Shown in pieces: positions 12,043 through 23,461 of a stretch of 64,000 nucleotides of DNA. The position numbers and the translations under genes are program-made. The notes beneath the pieces were generated by a model that was given only the letters and a program-made list of their open reading frames with translations, was not told the DNA's origin and did no database searches. Where the stretch lies: contig JAZHRO010000062.1 in the NCBI GenBank assembly GCA_037157565.1, positions 868,001-932,000 of the forward strand. The letters are read 5' to 3'. The stretch comes from Thalassia testudinum. Its lineage: Eukaryota > Streptophyta > Magnoliopsida > Alismatales > Hydrocharitaceae. Positions within the stretch are counted from its first letter, which is position 1. Each line of letters starts with the position of its first letter.

Positions 12043-13600
12043 CTACGACTTTGTGGTGTGCAACCCAAGACCCAAGTGTCGGACAGCGGGTAAAGATGGT
12101 TCAATAGGTTCTGATGTTCTCTTAACATCCAGCTTAGAAAAATAATCAGTTATTTCAAGCTTGGGTTGCACGTGAAAGATATTGTAAAGGTCCTGGTAGA
12201 AAGTAAGTGGTTTTAGGTCAATAGGAACCCTCATATCCAAAATCAAAGTTTCCTCATAATTAGCCTCCCAAATTTTTATTTCAACAATTCTATCCTCCAA
12301 CATCAAGAGCTCAAGCTCCGAGACCTCTAGCATACCGCTTATCTCATAAGATTTACCCAAGTCCAGAAATCGTGGCTGAATTAAGATTGACTTGGGCATA
12401 ATGATCTCAGAAGTCAACTCTTCGGGGTGTGGATGAGGAATAGGGTCACTGATTGAATCATCAAGATTCGGATCCTCCAAAGTTAACCCCAACCAAATCA
12501 AATTCCGCTATTATTGGGCTGTCAAATGGTTCATCAGATTCCTCATGTCTGTTTGTCTCACTAAAATCATTTTCCTTATGCTCAAGTGAGACTTCACCTA
12601 AAAATTCTTCACCCTCAAAGTTAAAGAATTGATGATGCTCATTTATATATGTCTCAAAATCATAAATCATTTCATGATCCGAGACATAATTTTCTTCGTT
12701 TCCTGACTTGGGGATCTCGGGTGAATCAATTGGTTCATCTTCAAATGGTTGCTCTACACCAATCTGGTCATCTCCAGTTTCAGAATATGTATCTCCCCCG
12801 ATAGGCGCCTAAGTGGGTTTGGACATTGGCTCTCCTAAAAAGCATTCATCTTGAGAATCATCCCAAGATTTGACTAGTGCAACCACAAATTTCATCCTCA
12901 ACCTCGACAACTTCCCAAGAAGAAACTCACCCAGGTCCCTATCCCTAACGCTTTGGAGCAAATATAATAAAGAGCTATTCAGCTCATCAATCATTTTTAT
13001 CATAGGCTCCAATGCTTCAGTACATGGTGTTGACTGAGCTTTTAAAGATTGGATGGTGTTCCTCAAGTTAGCCAACACCCTATCCTGGATCTAGTTCACC
13101 TGAACCGACTGGTTTGGTTCAAGTTTGGGTGGATTTGGGTTAAATCTAGTGGAGTCAAGATATCGAGGTTCTTGGGTCCCTCCCTGATAGTAGGTCGTTT
13201 CAGGTTGTTTAAAGAATGGTGATGACCTATTTTCAATGGAATACTGGGGAGGGTAGGTGTTATAATCAACATATCCTTCATGGTTGTAGATCTGATTAGG
13301 TTGATCATCAAAGGGTGGAGATCTATCATCTTTATAGCTTTGGGAAGGATAGTAATCATAATCTTGTTGTCCAGGATTAAACCCTGGACACTGAGGTTCA
13401 GATTCGTATCCCCAATCAAAGTTATCCTAGCTAGTGGATGGGTAATTACAAGTCAAGTCAGGATAGTAATCATCTTGGGGATAAGTGGTGGTAGGAGGAT
13501 AGGATTGGAAATGTGTGTAAGATGTGGAAGGGTATATGGTAAAGTAAAGAGAGAAGTCAGAAGAGAAAGAAGGAACCCTGCAATACAAAAATACAAGCCT
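12043..13600 (-). pseudogene. A2 internal ORF, Tyr/Pro-rich N-terminus, unknown (Gag-like position)
   Basis: One frame can be followed from about 13600 to 12461 with two in-frame stops (one at 13428-13430, one near 13090). A second frame overlaps at about 12490 and runs to 12043, so one frameshift separates them. The N-terminal 150 residues are rich in Tyr, Pro, Gln, Ser and Asp (DYDYYPSQSYKDDRSPP, YNTYPPQYS). A charged, possibly helical middle follows at 12809-13078, then an acidic segment (EGEEFLGEVSLEHKENDF), then a C-terminal part with IPHPHPEELTSEI and PIDLKPL. It is the only ORF in A2 and stands where gag would be, but it does not resemble the Athila gag of A1 or C. A structural or RNA-binding role is only a guess from position. 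Confidence 0.55.
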
Positions 13601-14770
13601 ATCCTTAGGTTGGGTAGCCTAAAGGTCTACAGACTCTCAGAATCTGTCTTAAGATTATGGACGATTTACTCTACTTATGTCCAGACAATTCAACAAGTTA
13701 GAAGGAGGGATTGGGGAGAAGGTTCTTCCTTTGGCTTGCGCCTTCGGTTCCTAATGTACCCCCCGATTGTGGTCGTTTGACGATACTCCCCTAGCTAGAC
13801 ATCAAATTGACTAGTATAAATTGGTTAATTGTGCACAATCTCAATCTAGATCCTGACGAGCAAACCGATCCTTAGGGCCAACGTCTAATCAATTTTAGTT
13901 AGGCTTGGGACAATGGTGCTTCAGGAATGTGATGGGCCCTTAATGGGTTGTGCCCTTAATGATTTGTTTGAGAATGTGTGAATGTGCACAACCAAGAAGT
14001 TTTCAAGCAAGATTATTAATGATGAGGTGAGTTTTAGGGTTCGAATCTTGCTTAGTAGCTTTTAGGATTCAAATATTAGGTGTATTCAACAAAATTTTGT
14101 GAGGCAAACCAAGTTTTGAAAGCACATGTTCAGCTATTTTCCTTTATAGATCGAGAAAATATGGAGTGCCTGGTTTGACCTAAATATTAAATTCTATGGG
14201 GCAGCTACAAAATGAATTTCTTTTAAATTAGGTAATGCGGCCCAAACAATTCAATCAATCGGCCTAAATGCACCACCGATTAAGGCACACAAAAAGGTGA
14301 TTAACCTAACATGATTTTTACTTCTTTATGTGTTGAATTGGTGTACCGGTTCCACAGGTTGGAATCCCGGTTGAGTAGATGAAAATCAAGTTAGGTTATG
14401 TGCCTCAAATGTGGGTGTATAAAGTGTGTATATTGATTCGTTCCACAGAAAGTATCTTTTTGTTTGTTTTATTATAAAATGCAGGGGTGAAATGAGTGGA
14501 GGTGGCAAACAAGACAAACAATTCTATCCTAGGGTTTATGCAAGCACCTAAGTAGATTTGGTCTTGGTTATGAGTGTGGTGAAATGAAACTAGTAGGGGA
14601 GAATGTGGGGGACACTTACAAAATACTCTACCCACACTTTACTTCGGTTTACCACACTTGGATCTCCATGCTAGGGTACCTGCAAGATAATATATCAGAG
14701 ATAAGCGGGGTTAGTGCTATGTAAGTGCAAAGAAACATAGAAAACAATAAAGTAAATTCCATTGCCTTGT
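13601..14770 (-). other. A2 5' leader
   Basis: Non-coding DNA between the primer-binding site and the ORF. Parts near 13930-14330 resemble the A1 leader near 16900-17600 (a tgtgtgaatgtgcacaac-like stretch and the asymmetric runs after it), so A1 and A2 share related leaders although their ORFs differ. The 3' part (13560-13800) is rich in stops in all minus frames. A polypyrimidine tract ending in an AG dinucleotide near 13580 could be an intron acceptor, but no donor was identified. Confidence 0.45.
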
Positions 14771-14784
14771 CGGCAACGGCGCCA
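14771..14784 (-). other. A2 primer-binding site, tRNA-Asp
   Basis: The minus strand reads TGGCGCCGTTGCCG, 14 bases complementary to the 3' end of plant tRNA-Asp(GTC). It lies three bases from the 5' LTR end at 14788. It sets the direction of A2 and supports placing it with Athila-type elements, which commonly use this primer. Confidence 0.9.
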
Positions 14785-14787
14785 AAA

Positions 14788-16522
14788 TGATTCAACGTGC
14801 TTCGCGTGTTTGAAATCGGGGTTAAGAGTAACTCGTCGTTGTAGTCGTAAAACTCATTTATCAAATAAAACTTTACCGAAACTCCAAGGGAGTCCCGGGT
14901 CGAACACAGGGAGGCAACGTTTACTTAGCTTGAAAACTGCACTTCGTTTTGTTTGTTTTTGGTGTTTTAGTTTTTTGTTTTTTTGTGTTTTTTGAAATAA
15001 GAAGACAAGCAGAATAAATTCTCAAGAGAGATGGAACAAATATGATATATATCACTCCAATGTCAATTACAATGATCTATAAAAGCATAAAAGAGAAAGA
15101 GGTGACAAGGAATCTCCCGAATCGGTTGTTCGGTGAGACAACGACGCCTGGCAGAAGCTTGGATGAAGGAGGTGAGGAGCGGGACGACAGAGGTGAGATG
15201 CAGGAGGACGTCGGGTAGAGGAAAGCTTCAGCATGGCTCTGTAATGGAGGTAAGGAGGTGGAGATTATCTGCTACCAGAATGAAGGTGAGAGGATGACTT
15301 CAAGGTGGCCTATGAATGGTGATGGGAAAAGGGAGGAATATTTGGTGAGGCAGAGGTTCGTTATACTAATAGGAGCCTTGAGAGCTTGAGAATAATCTCT
15401 AACGGAGCATTGGTAGGCTTACTAGAACTTAGGAGTAGGTGGGAGTAGAGTAGGTAGAGATGAAGAGGAATGAGGGGTGTAGGAGTGTTTATATAGTGAT
15501 GGGAGGAAGATCATCCAATGCACAGACATTCAGCGACAGCTACAAGCGTCACTAAAGGCCGCTCAAGCTGTCGCCAAAAGATCCGCGCCTCTTCATTACC
15601 TTGGCAGGCGCACGCACTGCGCAGGCCATTTAGTGACTGCTGCATGCGTCACTAAAGGCCCGCGTTGCTGAAGATTCGCCCTCCCCCGTTGGCACGCAGC
15701 GCTGGCGTTGTGCTCGCGCACCCATCGTTCAATCTTTGATTAACGGTCAAGATCGCATGCAGGAAACACACTCAGATCGCACGCTCAATTCGCGTTAGAT
15801 TGGGCATCGGTCAACGCGTGATCGTGCGTGTGCAGATCTGCTCACTGCCGCTGTGTCGCGTGGCGAGATCTGTTCCTCTCGATGAAGATCTCATGACCCA
15901 ATTTGGTGCTCGCCCTCACACTGTTGATTGCACGTGCCCGCAGGGATTCAACTGCGCATCCATGGCTTGAGAATGTCTGTCGCGACCGCTGCGCCATCGG
16001 ATTGGATTGTCGAGTGGAGCGATCAGATGGCTTGAGCTCTCGACCATTGGATGGAAATCCAATGGTCGGGATTCAAAGTTGGTGGTCTCGTTAGATGAAG
16101 CGGGCAACGTGGAGCTTTTATGACCATTGGATTTGAATCCAACGGTCGAGACTTCGCAGATGCAGCTTCGGAGGAGGGGCTGCGGCTGGGTTGGAGGGTT
16201 GCGATAGCACCACGTCGTGACCGTCCACATTCTTCTTCTTGTAGAGGGTGCTACAGAGCTCTGATCGAGGTGATTCTCGCGTTGACGGACTACGATCATC
16301 ACTTTGAATCCATTCATATGGTCGGATTCTTCATCCGAAGCCCGTAAAGATGTTGTACTACCTCCTGGCCATGTAAAATGACGGAATTAATGTACATAAT
16401 ATACAACTATCCTAAATGTTATGCAATGGATGTTTATGAAATATTTATATCATGATATGCAATGCTAAGCCTAGGAACATGCATGAATAGGCATTTTACC
16501 CTAAATAATTGTGTCTACATCA
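14788..16522 (-). repeat. A2 5' LTR
   Basis: A 1735-bp LTR read on the minus strand from 16522 (TGATGTAGACAC) to 14788 (TGAATCA), partner of 5802-7544. TATATAAA lies at 15488-15495. The primer-binding site follows directly at 14784. The right-hand target duplication GGAAG is at 16523-16527. Confidence 0.93.
15488..15495 (-). promoter_or_regulatory. TATA box of the A2 5' LTR
   Basis: TATATAAA on the minus strand at the place matching 6503-6510 in the other LTR. It would drive the genomic transcript of A2. Confidence 0.65.
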
Positions 16523-16527
16523 GGAAG

Positions 16528-16726
16528 GATTATAGGAATCTCTCAAAGCTCTAGTTTATTCTCCCTGAGGTGGATTTTGATTTAATTGAATCAGCTTTTT
16601 CATTTGTTTCCTTTGGTTTGCTTGGAATTGGATGAACTGTTCCTGTAGGAAAGAAATTTGAGTGGCAGGGTCCATAGGTTGATCAGGATTCTATCCCTTA
16701 GAGGAACTTGGTTGTTTGGATTCCAT
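16528..16726 (-). pseudogene. A1 gag, N-terminal piece
   Basis: An ATG at 16726 (minus) opens a frame starting MESKQPSSSKG, followed by a Gln/Asn-rich stretch (FIQFQANQRKQMKK). It reaches 16528 exactly at a codon boundary compatible with the gag frame that resumes at 5796. Two stops interrupt it. The ATG, the short distance to the leader and the match in phase across the A2 insertion make this the start of the A1 Gag. Confidence 0.75.
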
Positions 16727-17630
16727 TAGATAACAACTGATTTGTCGATCAGATCTAGATTCAAGATTTTCAAAATCAACTTTTCACCTCCTTGATCTAG
16801 TTAGAGTGTGATCCAAGGGTCCTTTGAGTCTAGGATTTTGAGATCTTGTAGCTTGCATACAATTGGAGAAAGGTCTTGGAGAAGATAGGATAACAAATGA
16901 GAGAAATGAGTGCACAATTCAATTAAGCAATTCTAGCCCTATTGTGTGCACCTATTGACCTAATCTAAGCTAATCAGGGCTTAATCACCCTTAACACCCC
17001 TTGAATTAGTTGGCTCGCCAGAGAATAGGGACCCACTAGGAAAACTTGCACGGCGAACCCCTAGTAGTGGTTCATGCGGTTACCTCAAATGTATTCTCTT
17101 GTCATGAGTTGTTCCACCTAAACAAGGCCATGCCAAGAATGATTTCACTTTAATCAACTTGAATAGACTCTTCCTACCTAGGGGTATATAAGATTAATTA
17201 GGCTTGGGCTTTATTATGCATGGAATTTAAATGATGGGCATGAAGGGGGTGGTTTCCCAATTTAATCAATTTCAAATGTGTGTGTGCCAATCAAGAGTCC
17301 ACAAGCAATTTTTATTGATGATGTATCTTTTAAGGTCCAAATCTTTAAGGGTAAATTTTAGGATTGCACTTATAAAATCTTTTCAAACAAGTTTTGTGAA
17401 CAAGTAATGGTTTTGCAAACAAGTGAGATGCTTGTCTCTTTCCTTTCAATTTTTCAAGCAAGTCTAGTGTACCCTATAAGTGAAACCCTAGTTATGTAGC
17501 TTCTAGATGAATCAATTTTATTATTAACCCAGTTGTGCAGCCCAGATAGTGCAACTATGGCTTCTCAAACACCACTGAGGTAGGCACACAACAAATATTT
17601 TTTTTCATATTTTTGAAGCTCTTTTGATAG
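16727..17630 (-). other. A1 leader, gag-proximal part
   Basis: Non-coding AT-rich DNA between the A1 gag start and the F3 insertion. It resembles the A2 leader (13930-14480) and, less closely, the C leader (36650-37200). No ORF or RNA gene was seen. Confidence 0.5.
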
Positions 17631-17849
17631 TATTCTGATAAACATCAGTTTATCATCATTCTTATGCATTAAAACAAACCTAGCTCTTAGGATTTTACTT
17701 CGCAAATGGGTTTCTGGGTTGCATTTAGGCATAAATTAGGTTAGGCATGCATTTTACTTTTATTTTCTTTTTGATATGTTTTTGTGAGTGTAAGGGATAA
17801 GCAGATTGTCAGATCCCTAGAACCCTAGCACTTAGGAAGGCAATTGGTG

Positions 17850-18480
17850 AAGAAGAAGCCCAAACCAGCTAGAACTCAACTTGAACTAGGGTTAGCTCAT
17901 CCTAGCTCCATTCAGCTCAACTCAACTGAATGGTAGCTCAAGAGAGCTCATCTCAGCTCACCTTAGCTCAAGTCAACTCAGATCCAACTCAACTTAGCTG
18001 AGTCTAGCTCATCTCAGCTCCTATCAGTTCACTGGAAGCTCTAGCTAGCTCAGCTAAGTTGACTGAAATTCACCTCAACTCAGGACCAGCTACATCCAGC
18101 TCCACTTAACTCCAGCTAGCTGAAGATGACTTCATCTTAGCTCAGGAAGCTCAAGTCCAGCTCCCAGGGACTCAGAGTTGAGCTAAGCTACCTTAATTAT
18201 CTCAACTAGCTAGGTCCTCCCTGGGAGCATCAGACCCAGCTCACCTAAGCTCATTTCAGCAGAAGCCAACTTGTTTTAGCGTGGCTTAGCTGCTAGCAAA
18301 GAACTAGCAAGCTAAGCTAGCTAAAATAACTCCATGCCACCCTCTTCAGCAGTTGCCAGCACCAATTCAGATCCAGACTTCTTCTGTCCAACTCCTCTCC
18401 TCAAACCCTAGCTCTAATGGCCTCCTCCTCTACTCTAATACTAACTAAGCTAGCTAAGCTAGCTTAGCTTAGCTATACTC
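17850..18480 (+). repeat. AGCT-rich degenerate repeat in F3 U3
   Basis: About 630 bases dominated by short variants of agctagct, agctcagctcaact and cagctcacct. The repeat units vary in length and spacing, so this is not a simple microsatellite. A matching block on the other strand lies at 39290-39980 in the related LTR of element C, so it belongs to the LTR family. Confidence 0.7.
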
Positions 18481-18896
18481 CAGCTCCCTTGGCCATCCAC
18501 CACCCTAAAACCCTACCTAACTAGCTCCACCACCTAATACCACCTAAGCTACCTAAACCTCTACTCTATTTTGGTGCCAAGATAGACACCTCTTAGCCCC
18601 TCAACTACACCCAAAAGGTACCTTGTTTTGGCGCCAAAATAGCCTTCTAGAAGCCCTCCCTTTTGGTGCCAAAACACCCCCACATCATGGCCCTGCACCT
18701 AACCCTACAACCTATCCTAGCCGTCCACCTACCCCCCTTCTATAACCTTAAGTTGGCACCACCTAAGCCCCCTTCTAGAACCTTGTTTTGGAGCCAACTA
18801 TTCCTAACCCTAGGATCAACATAACCACCTACAATCACCACTTAAATACATCCTAGCCATCCATTCCAAGATCCACCTATACCCCCCATCCTACTC

Positions 18897-18904
18897 TATA
18901 AAAA
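18897..18904 (+). promoter_or_regulatory. TATA box of F3
   Basis: TATAAAAA in plus orientation, downstream of the AGCT-rich U3. The C LTR has a TATATA box at the corresponding place (38818-38823, minus). Confidence 0.55.
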
Positions 18905-19460
18905 AACCCTTAACCACCACCATTTTCCTCATCCTCCCATAGTATATTTTCCACTCTAATTCCACCCATAACCCACGGCCAAGGAGAAGGAAGAGAGAGG
19001 GGGCACACCACCCGCCCCCTTGGTGCCTTCTCCTTCCCATTCCTTCACCTTGTGCCACGCCTAGGAGGAGGAGCAATTCATCAAGGAGGACGGCCAGGCA
19101 AAGGAGGAGTTTTTAGGGTAGACATCCACCCCTGGGAGAAGCAAGTGCACACCCCCCCCCCAGGCTTGAAAATATCTTGGAGGAAACCTTCCTGGAGGAG
19201 CCTTTCAAGGAAGGAGAAGAAGCCTTCTTTTCAAGTCAAGGAGTTACTCAGCTTGGAGCAAGAAGCCCCCTCTTCTTCACCTTTTTATATAGAGGATTTG
19301 TGTTTTTCTTTTCTTGTATTCTCAAGTAGAGTAGAAGCATTCCTCTATAGGTTCTGTGTAAATAATTTCCATCAATTCAAGTTTCCTTCGGTTATCTTTT
19401 TGTTGCATAGTCTTTTAGAATTTTTGTCTAACATTTTTTTCACTCCCTCTCCCTAATTAC

Positions 19461-22348
19461 TGAAATGGCCCCTCTATGGGTCATTTGTATTTTTTTTTTG
19501 GAATATTAAGGGTTTGAGCGCAATTTTAACACCCCATCCTTTGTTTTGTGGGTGGGGTGCAAATTTTCCCTGACCCCACCACACCACCCCTCTACGCAAG
19601 ACCCCCCCTTCAACCCTAACTCTGCTTCCCTATAAAAGCCTTAAAGGCCCTCCTTGGGAAGCACACCCTCTCCCATTTTTTCCTCTTCAAGCGACGCCCA
19701 CCCTCCTTTCCTTTACTCAGCAGGCAACGAGAGAGAGGCTGAGAGTGGTGGGAGAGGGAGGAGTCCCCAAGATTAGGAGAAATCGAGAAAGAGAGATAGA
19801 GAAGAGAGAGGGTGGTGTTGCTGCGTGGCTCGGGGTGCAGCACAGCGGCCAAGGCGAGGAGCTACGCTATGAGGGAAGTCTTGCGCACAACACTTGGAGG
19901 CCTTTTTCCACGACCTCAGACGTCTGCACCACTTGGAAGACATCTGGAGGCCTTCGCGGACGTCCAGAGGGCTCTTCAGACGTTTGGACCGTGCTTGGTA
20001 CTGAGGTAACGCATTAGCCGAGACTTGTGCATGAAATGTAGGCCTTCCTACCCTAGTGTTCATAGGTCTGAACACCCCCTTGGTGTGGGTGTCTATACAG
20101 GACCGAAGAGAGCTCGCGAGGAGTTGCGGGAGCATTTTCCGCAGTATCAGACATTTGAGGCATCCCATAGATGTCTGAGGTGTTTTTGGACGTTCGGAGG
20201 GAGGTCAGGACACCTGAAAGCATGCAGCTTCGAAGGTATTTTCCTCTGCCTGTGCCGTGAGCATTTTTTTTGTATGGCATGAACAGAGGCATGGTCTGAC
20301 CGCACATGCCTGCGCACGTTGCAGGGTCGTTGGGAATAGGCACAAACGCGACCCCCAGACACTTTAGGATGCCTAGATGTCTTTTAGATGATTGGTACCT
20401 GTCACAAACGTCCGAGTGCACAGACAGACGTCTGGAAGAACCCCGAACAACTGTGAGGGGTTCCAGATGTCCAATTTCAGCGCAGAACGCAAGGTGAGCA
20501 TTCTAATGTCATTTAAGATGTCTAGAAGCTGTTCCAGACGCTTGATATCAGCCTGTTTGGAATATTCCAGGTATCAAGCGATCGGTCCAGCTGGACCAGC
20601 CTGCATGGACCGATTCAGGAGAACCGGGAACTATGTTTGGGAAGATTCAAGTCCCAAATGAGGTCGGTTTTTCGTAAACAAAGTACCATTGGTTTTTTGT
20701 AGAATTTTCCAATACGATGGAGTTTTGTTCTAAATGTTTTGAGCACATTCCTATCATGTGAGATGTTAGTAATGTGTGTGTTAATCGTTCATGTAAAATA
20801 GGTTATTTGTTCGTGGTGTGCACGAGACTAGCAGAGGCTACGAGATCCGCCATTTGTGCCCCCACATCTTCTGATTACCCTGTAGAGTGGTTTTGCTATA
20901 CCTTGTGAATTACATACTTGAGTGCATGTTACATTAGAACTATTGATAGAACCCTTAGGATGTGAAATGAAACCTAGGGCTGAGATAAAGGAATATGCAT
21001 TATATAAATGCTTAATTTGTTGTAATGTTTCTTGAATAAGTCATGAGCTGCTTGTTTATAATTATTGAACCCTGACTTGAACTAAATACATGTTGTATCC
21101 TGTACAATTGATTGCTGAGATAATTGCCAGATTGTGAAACCATGAGCTACCTACTATGTGTTTAATTAATCATGACATGAATGGAGATATCTGGATGCTA
21201 CAGAAATAAAGAAAGCTATGCATGAACCCTATAGGGTATTTGAAAGAAAACTAAAACCGTGATGTGGAAAATCTTTGGAATGATGGAACATGTTGCCTAC
21301 GGGCAGTTGTTCGAACTTAGTAAGGAAAGTGAGTTGGCCCTCGTGTACGTGGTACCGAAGAGAGCTACTTTTCCTTTTGTGTAGGGGGGAAGTTAGCCGT
21401 CTCATGGGACCTATGGCTAGAACTGGCCCCCCTACACCGACTCCTGTTGAGGCCCATTGGGCAAACCAAGATAGTCGAGCGAGGGTACGCAGACTGCTGA
21501 GGGGCGAGACCCCTGTTCTGTTTTGTGTTGTACGTTTGGGCGTACCCGCTAAAGGAAACGACTGACCGCGTGCTAGTGTGAGATAGCTACCCGTGCTCTT
21601 ATCGTGCATGTCGTAGTCACCGCTACGTCGCAACCATGACCTTGAGGTGGTAGACCAGGTGTAGGACTACCACGAGGTATTCTTACAGTCAGGAGAGTGT
21701 CACGTGTACATCCTGCATCACGGGATAAACTACAATCAAGATCGTTCCCTTATTAAACAGGAAGATTAAGAGACACTGTGGACCTTTGTTAGAGAAATGG
21801 CTCATGAACACTTGGTAGTAAATTAACTGTATGATTAGATAATTGGATAAATGCATGCACAAAATTATTTTTCTTTTCTATTTTTAAATGCTATAACTAC
21901 TTTAAATATACTACTCTACTCAGCGTTAGCTGACCAAAGTCATATATAACTGTGTACAGGTCAAGGAGTCAAGCAACCAACACCTCCAGCTGCAAAGAGT
22001 GTTGGGTCTAGTTGAGCTCAGCCATAGTTTTACTTATTCCTTTCGATTTCCACTATTTTCGTTGTTAATGAGTACTTCTATTTTATGTTGAGAACTATTA
22101 TCGTTATGTCTTTTTACCTTAATTGTGATGGCTAATGATTATGTTTTCTGCCTATGACATGTTATCCTTCTATAATCTAAATTAAACTTTTGCTATTGGC
22201 TTTATTTAAATTGTTTAGCTATTTGCATGCATGGTTTGTGATTTGTTTCGTACGTTTGGGATAGTCTCTCGTTGGATGACTAGGTCTTGGGGTTAGTCGA
22301 GGCGAGCCATACCCAGGTTCCCAGAGGGGCCGGATTCAAGTCGTAACA
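19461..22348 (+). mobile_element. Solo LTR F4 inside F3 (chromovirus-like)
   Basis: The 2888-bp insert runs from TGAAATGG to CGTAACA with a perfect duplication ATTAC at 19456-19460 and 22349-22353. The F3 sequence on its two sides aligns as one continuous piece with the C LTR. A TATAAAAG box at 19631-19638 supports plus orientation. The end (caggttcccagaggggccgg, near 22313) and the large GC-rich centre look like LTRs of Tekay/Del-type chromoviruses, but that assignment is from memory of the style only. There is no internal region. Open frames inside it are not genes. Confidence 0.85.
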
Positions 22349-22689
22349 ATTACTTTAGGCCTCCACGTGCCTAGGGTGAGCTTAGAGAGAGGCTCTATTT
22401 GTCACCTTAGTAGTAGTGTAATGAATTAGGTGTATGCTTTTTTCCTGCTATCAACAATTCACATGTTTCCTGTCATTTTAAAACTATAAAAATTATAAAT
22501 TTGAAAAGATAGAAAAGAAAGTTGATTTCCATTTCCAAGTAAGAGACATTTTGCAAATATTTGGCCTCCTTGGATGACCCTAAATACTTCCCTATCTAAG
22601 TTTTATAAATTTAAAAGCGACTCCATTTTTGTGCATTACAATGATAAAACCCTAATTTTACAAATCATGCAAAAAACCCGATCATGTTC

Positions 22690-23438
22690 CTAAATTTGGT
22701 TTGTGTAATGGGGTCTGAAAGTTAGAAAAGACCCTCAATTGGGTTTTTTAGTGAATTTGTGGGTGCAAGGAACAATTCCCAATATTTTTTTAGAGAACGG
22801 AAACTTAACCAAGAATCAAATGCAAGTGATTTAAGTCAATTGGATTTGTATAAAAATAATTAAAATTAAATAATTCGCATAAATAGTAGCAAGCTAGATT
22901 TTTTATAATGATCTATTCTACAAATTTTCCTATTTTTTCTATAAAGAGTTAAGCCTCTAAACTTTTAGAGAAGTTTCCCCACTTGAAAGGAATGTCCATC
23001 AGAAATTTAATGATTTTTGGAGTTTTGATTAATGGGAAAATATTTTTGAAAATTAGGTTTCTAGTCTACCTGAATTTAGAAGAGTGGTTTGAAAGCTATA
23101 CTTGAAATCTTATCAACTCAAGAGAGAGAATTTTTTCAAATATTTTTTTCGATTCTTTTTTTTATAACCAACTAAATAATGCAAGAAAACAAAACAACTC
23201 TAATCCTAATGTTCAAGGAACACCTAAGTGGAAAATAACTCTATTTTTATTAAGCAAGCATATAAACAAGCACAAAAACAACTAACCTGGTGATCTTCTC
23301 GAATGGTCTACAGTTGTAATCAGGCGCTTTGTCTTCCTTTCGATTTTCCTCCACACAGAATATCAAATAAGGTAAAGCAAGTTAGCAATCAGAATACGCG
23401 CACCAAGTAAGGAAATCAAGAAAAATATGCACCATGCC
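22690..23438 (-). other. A1 leader, PBS-proximal part
   Basis: AT-rich non-coding DNA between the F3 site and the A1 primer-binding site. Nothing coding is visible. Confidence 0.5.
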
Positions 23439-23456
23439 TCCTAGGCAACGGTGGTA
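23439..23456 (-). other. A1 primer-binding site, decayed (tRNA-Asp type)
   Basis: The minus strand reads TACCACCGTTGCCTAGGA just before the LTR end at 23462. It matches the tRNA-Asp primer site over its CCGTTGCC core and the final GGA, with several changes, two of them CpG-type transitions. Its position next to an LTR end supports the reading. Confidence 0.6.
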
Positions 23457-23461
23457 AAAAG

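Larger units (their letters stand above)
5802..16522 (-). mobile_element. A2: complete non-autonomous LTR element inserted in A1 gag
   Basis: The element is bounded by two same-orientation LTRs (5802-7544 and 14788-16522), both of the form TGAT...ATCA. It is flanked by a perfect 5-bp duplication GGAAG (5797-5801 and 16523-16527). A tRNA-Asp primer site adjoins the 5' LTR at 14771-14784, and a short G-run (7545-7551, minus strand) adjoins the 3' LTR as a polypurine tract. About 4.3 kb of internal sequence remain once the solo LTR L2 is set aside. They hold one decayed ORF (12043-13600) but no protease, reverse transcriptase, RNase H or integrase, so A2 depended on another element for its enzymes. 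Its LTRs differ at more than one site in ten over the first 140 bases by eye, mainly by transitions, so the insertion is old. Confidence 0.92.
17636..22684 (+). mobile_element. Solo LTR of family F3 in the A1 leader, interrupted by F4
   Basis: It starts TGATAAACATCAGTTTATCA at 17636 and ends CCCGATCA at 22684. The flanks are TATTC (17631-17635) and TGTTC (22685-22689), a 5-bp duplication with one transition. About 2.16 kb belong to F3 once the nested LTR at 19461-22348 is set aside. It is the same family as the 5' LTR of element C (37953-40206): same start, an AGCT-rich block (17850-18480), a TATA box at 18897-18904 and the ggcctccttggatgaccct stretch near its 3' end (22562-22580). No internal region is attached, so it is a solo LTR. 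Confidence 0.83.

Noticed and set aside
13570..13600. Possible 3' splice site ahead of the A2 ORF
   Set aside because: A T-rich tract with AG is present on the minus strand, but no donor or branch site could be tied to it, so no intron is annotated.
17807..17817. TGTCAGATCCC taken as LTR start
   Set aside because: The 170 bases upstream are also shared with the C LTR and begin with TGATAAAC next to a target duplication, so the true start is 17636.
20020..20660. Several frames of 65-130 codons on both strands
   Set aside because: They lie in the GC-rich centre of the F4 LTR; no domain, no conserved frame, and overlapping frames on both strands show it is composition.
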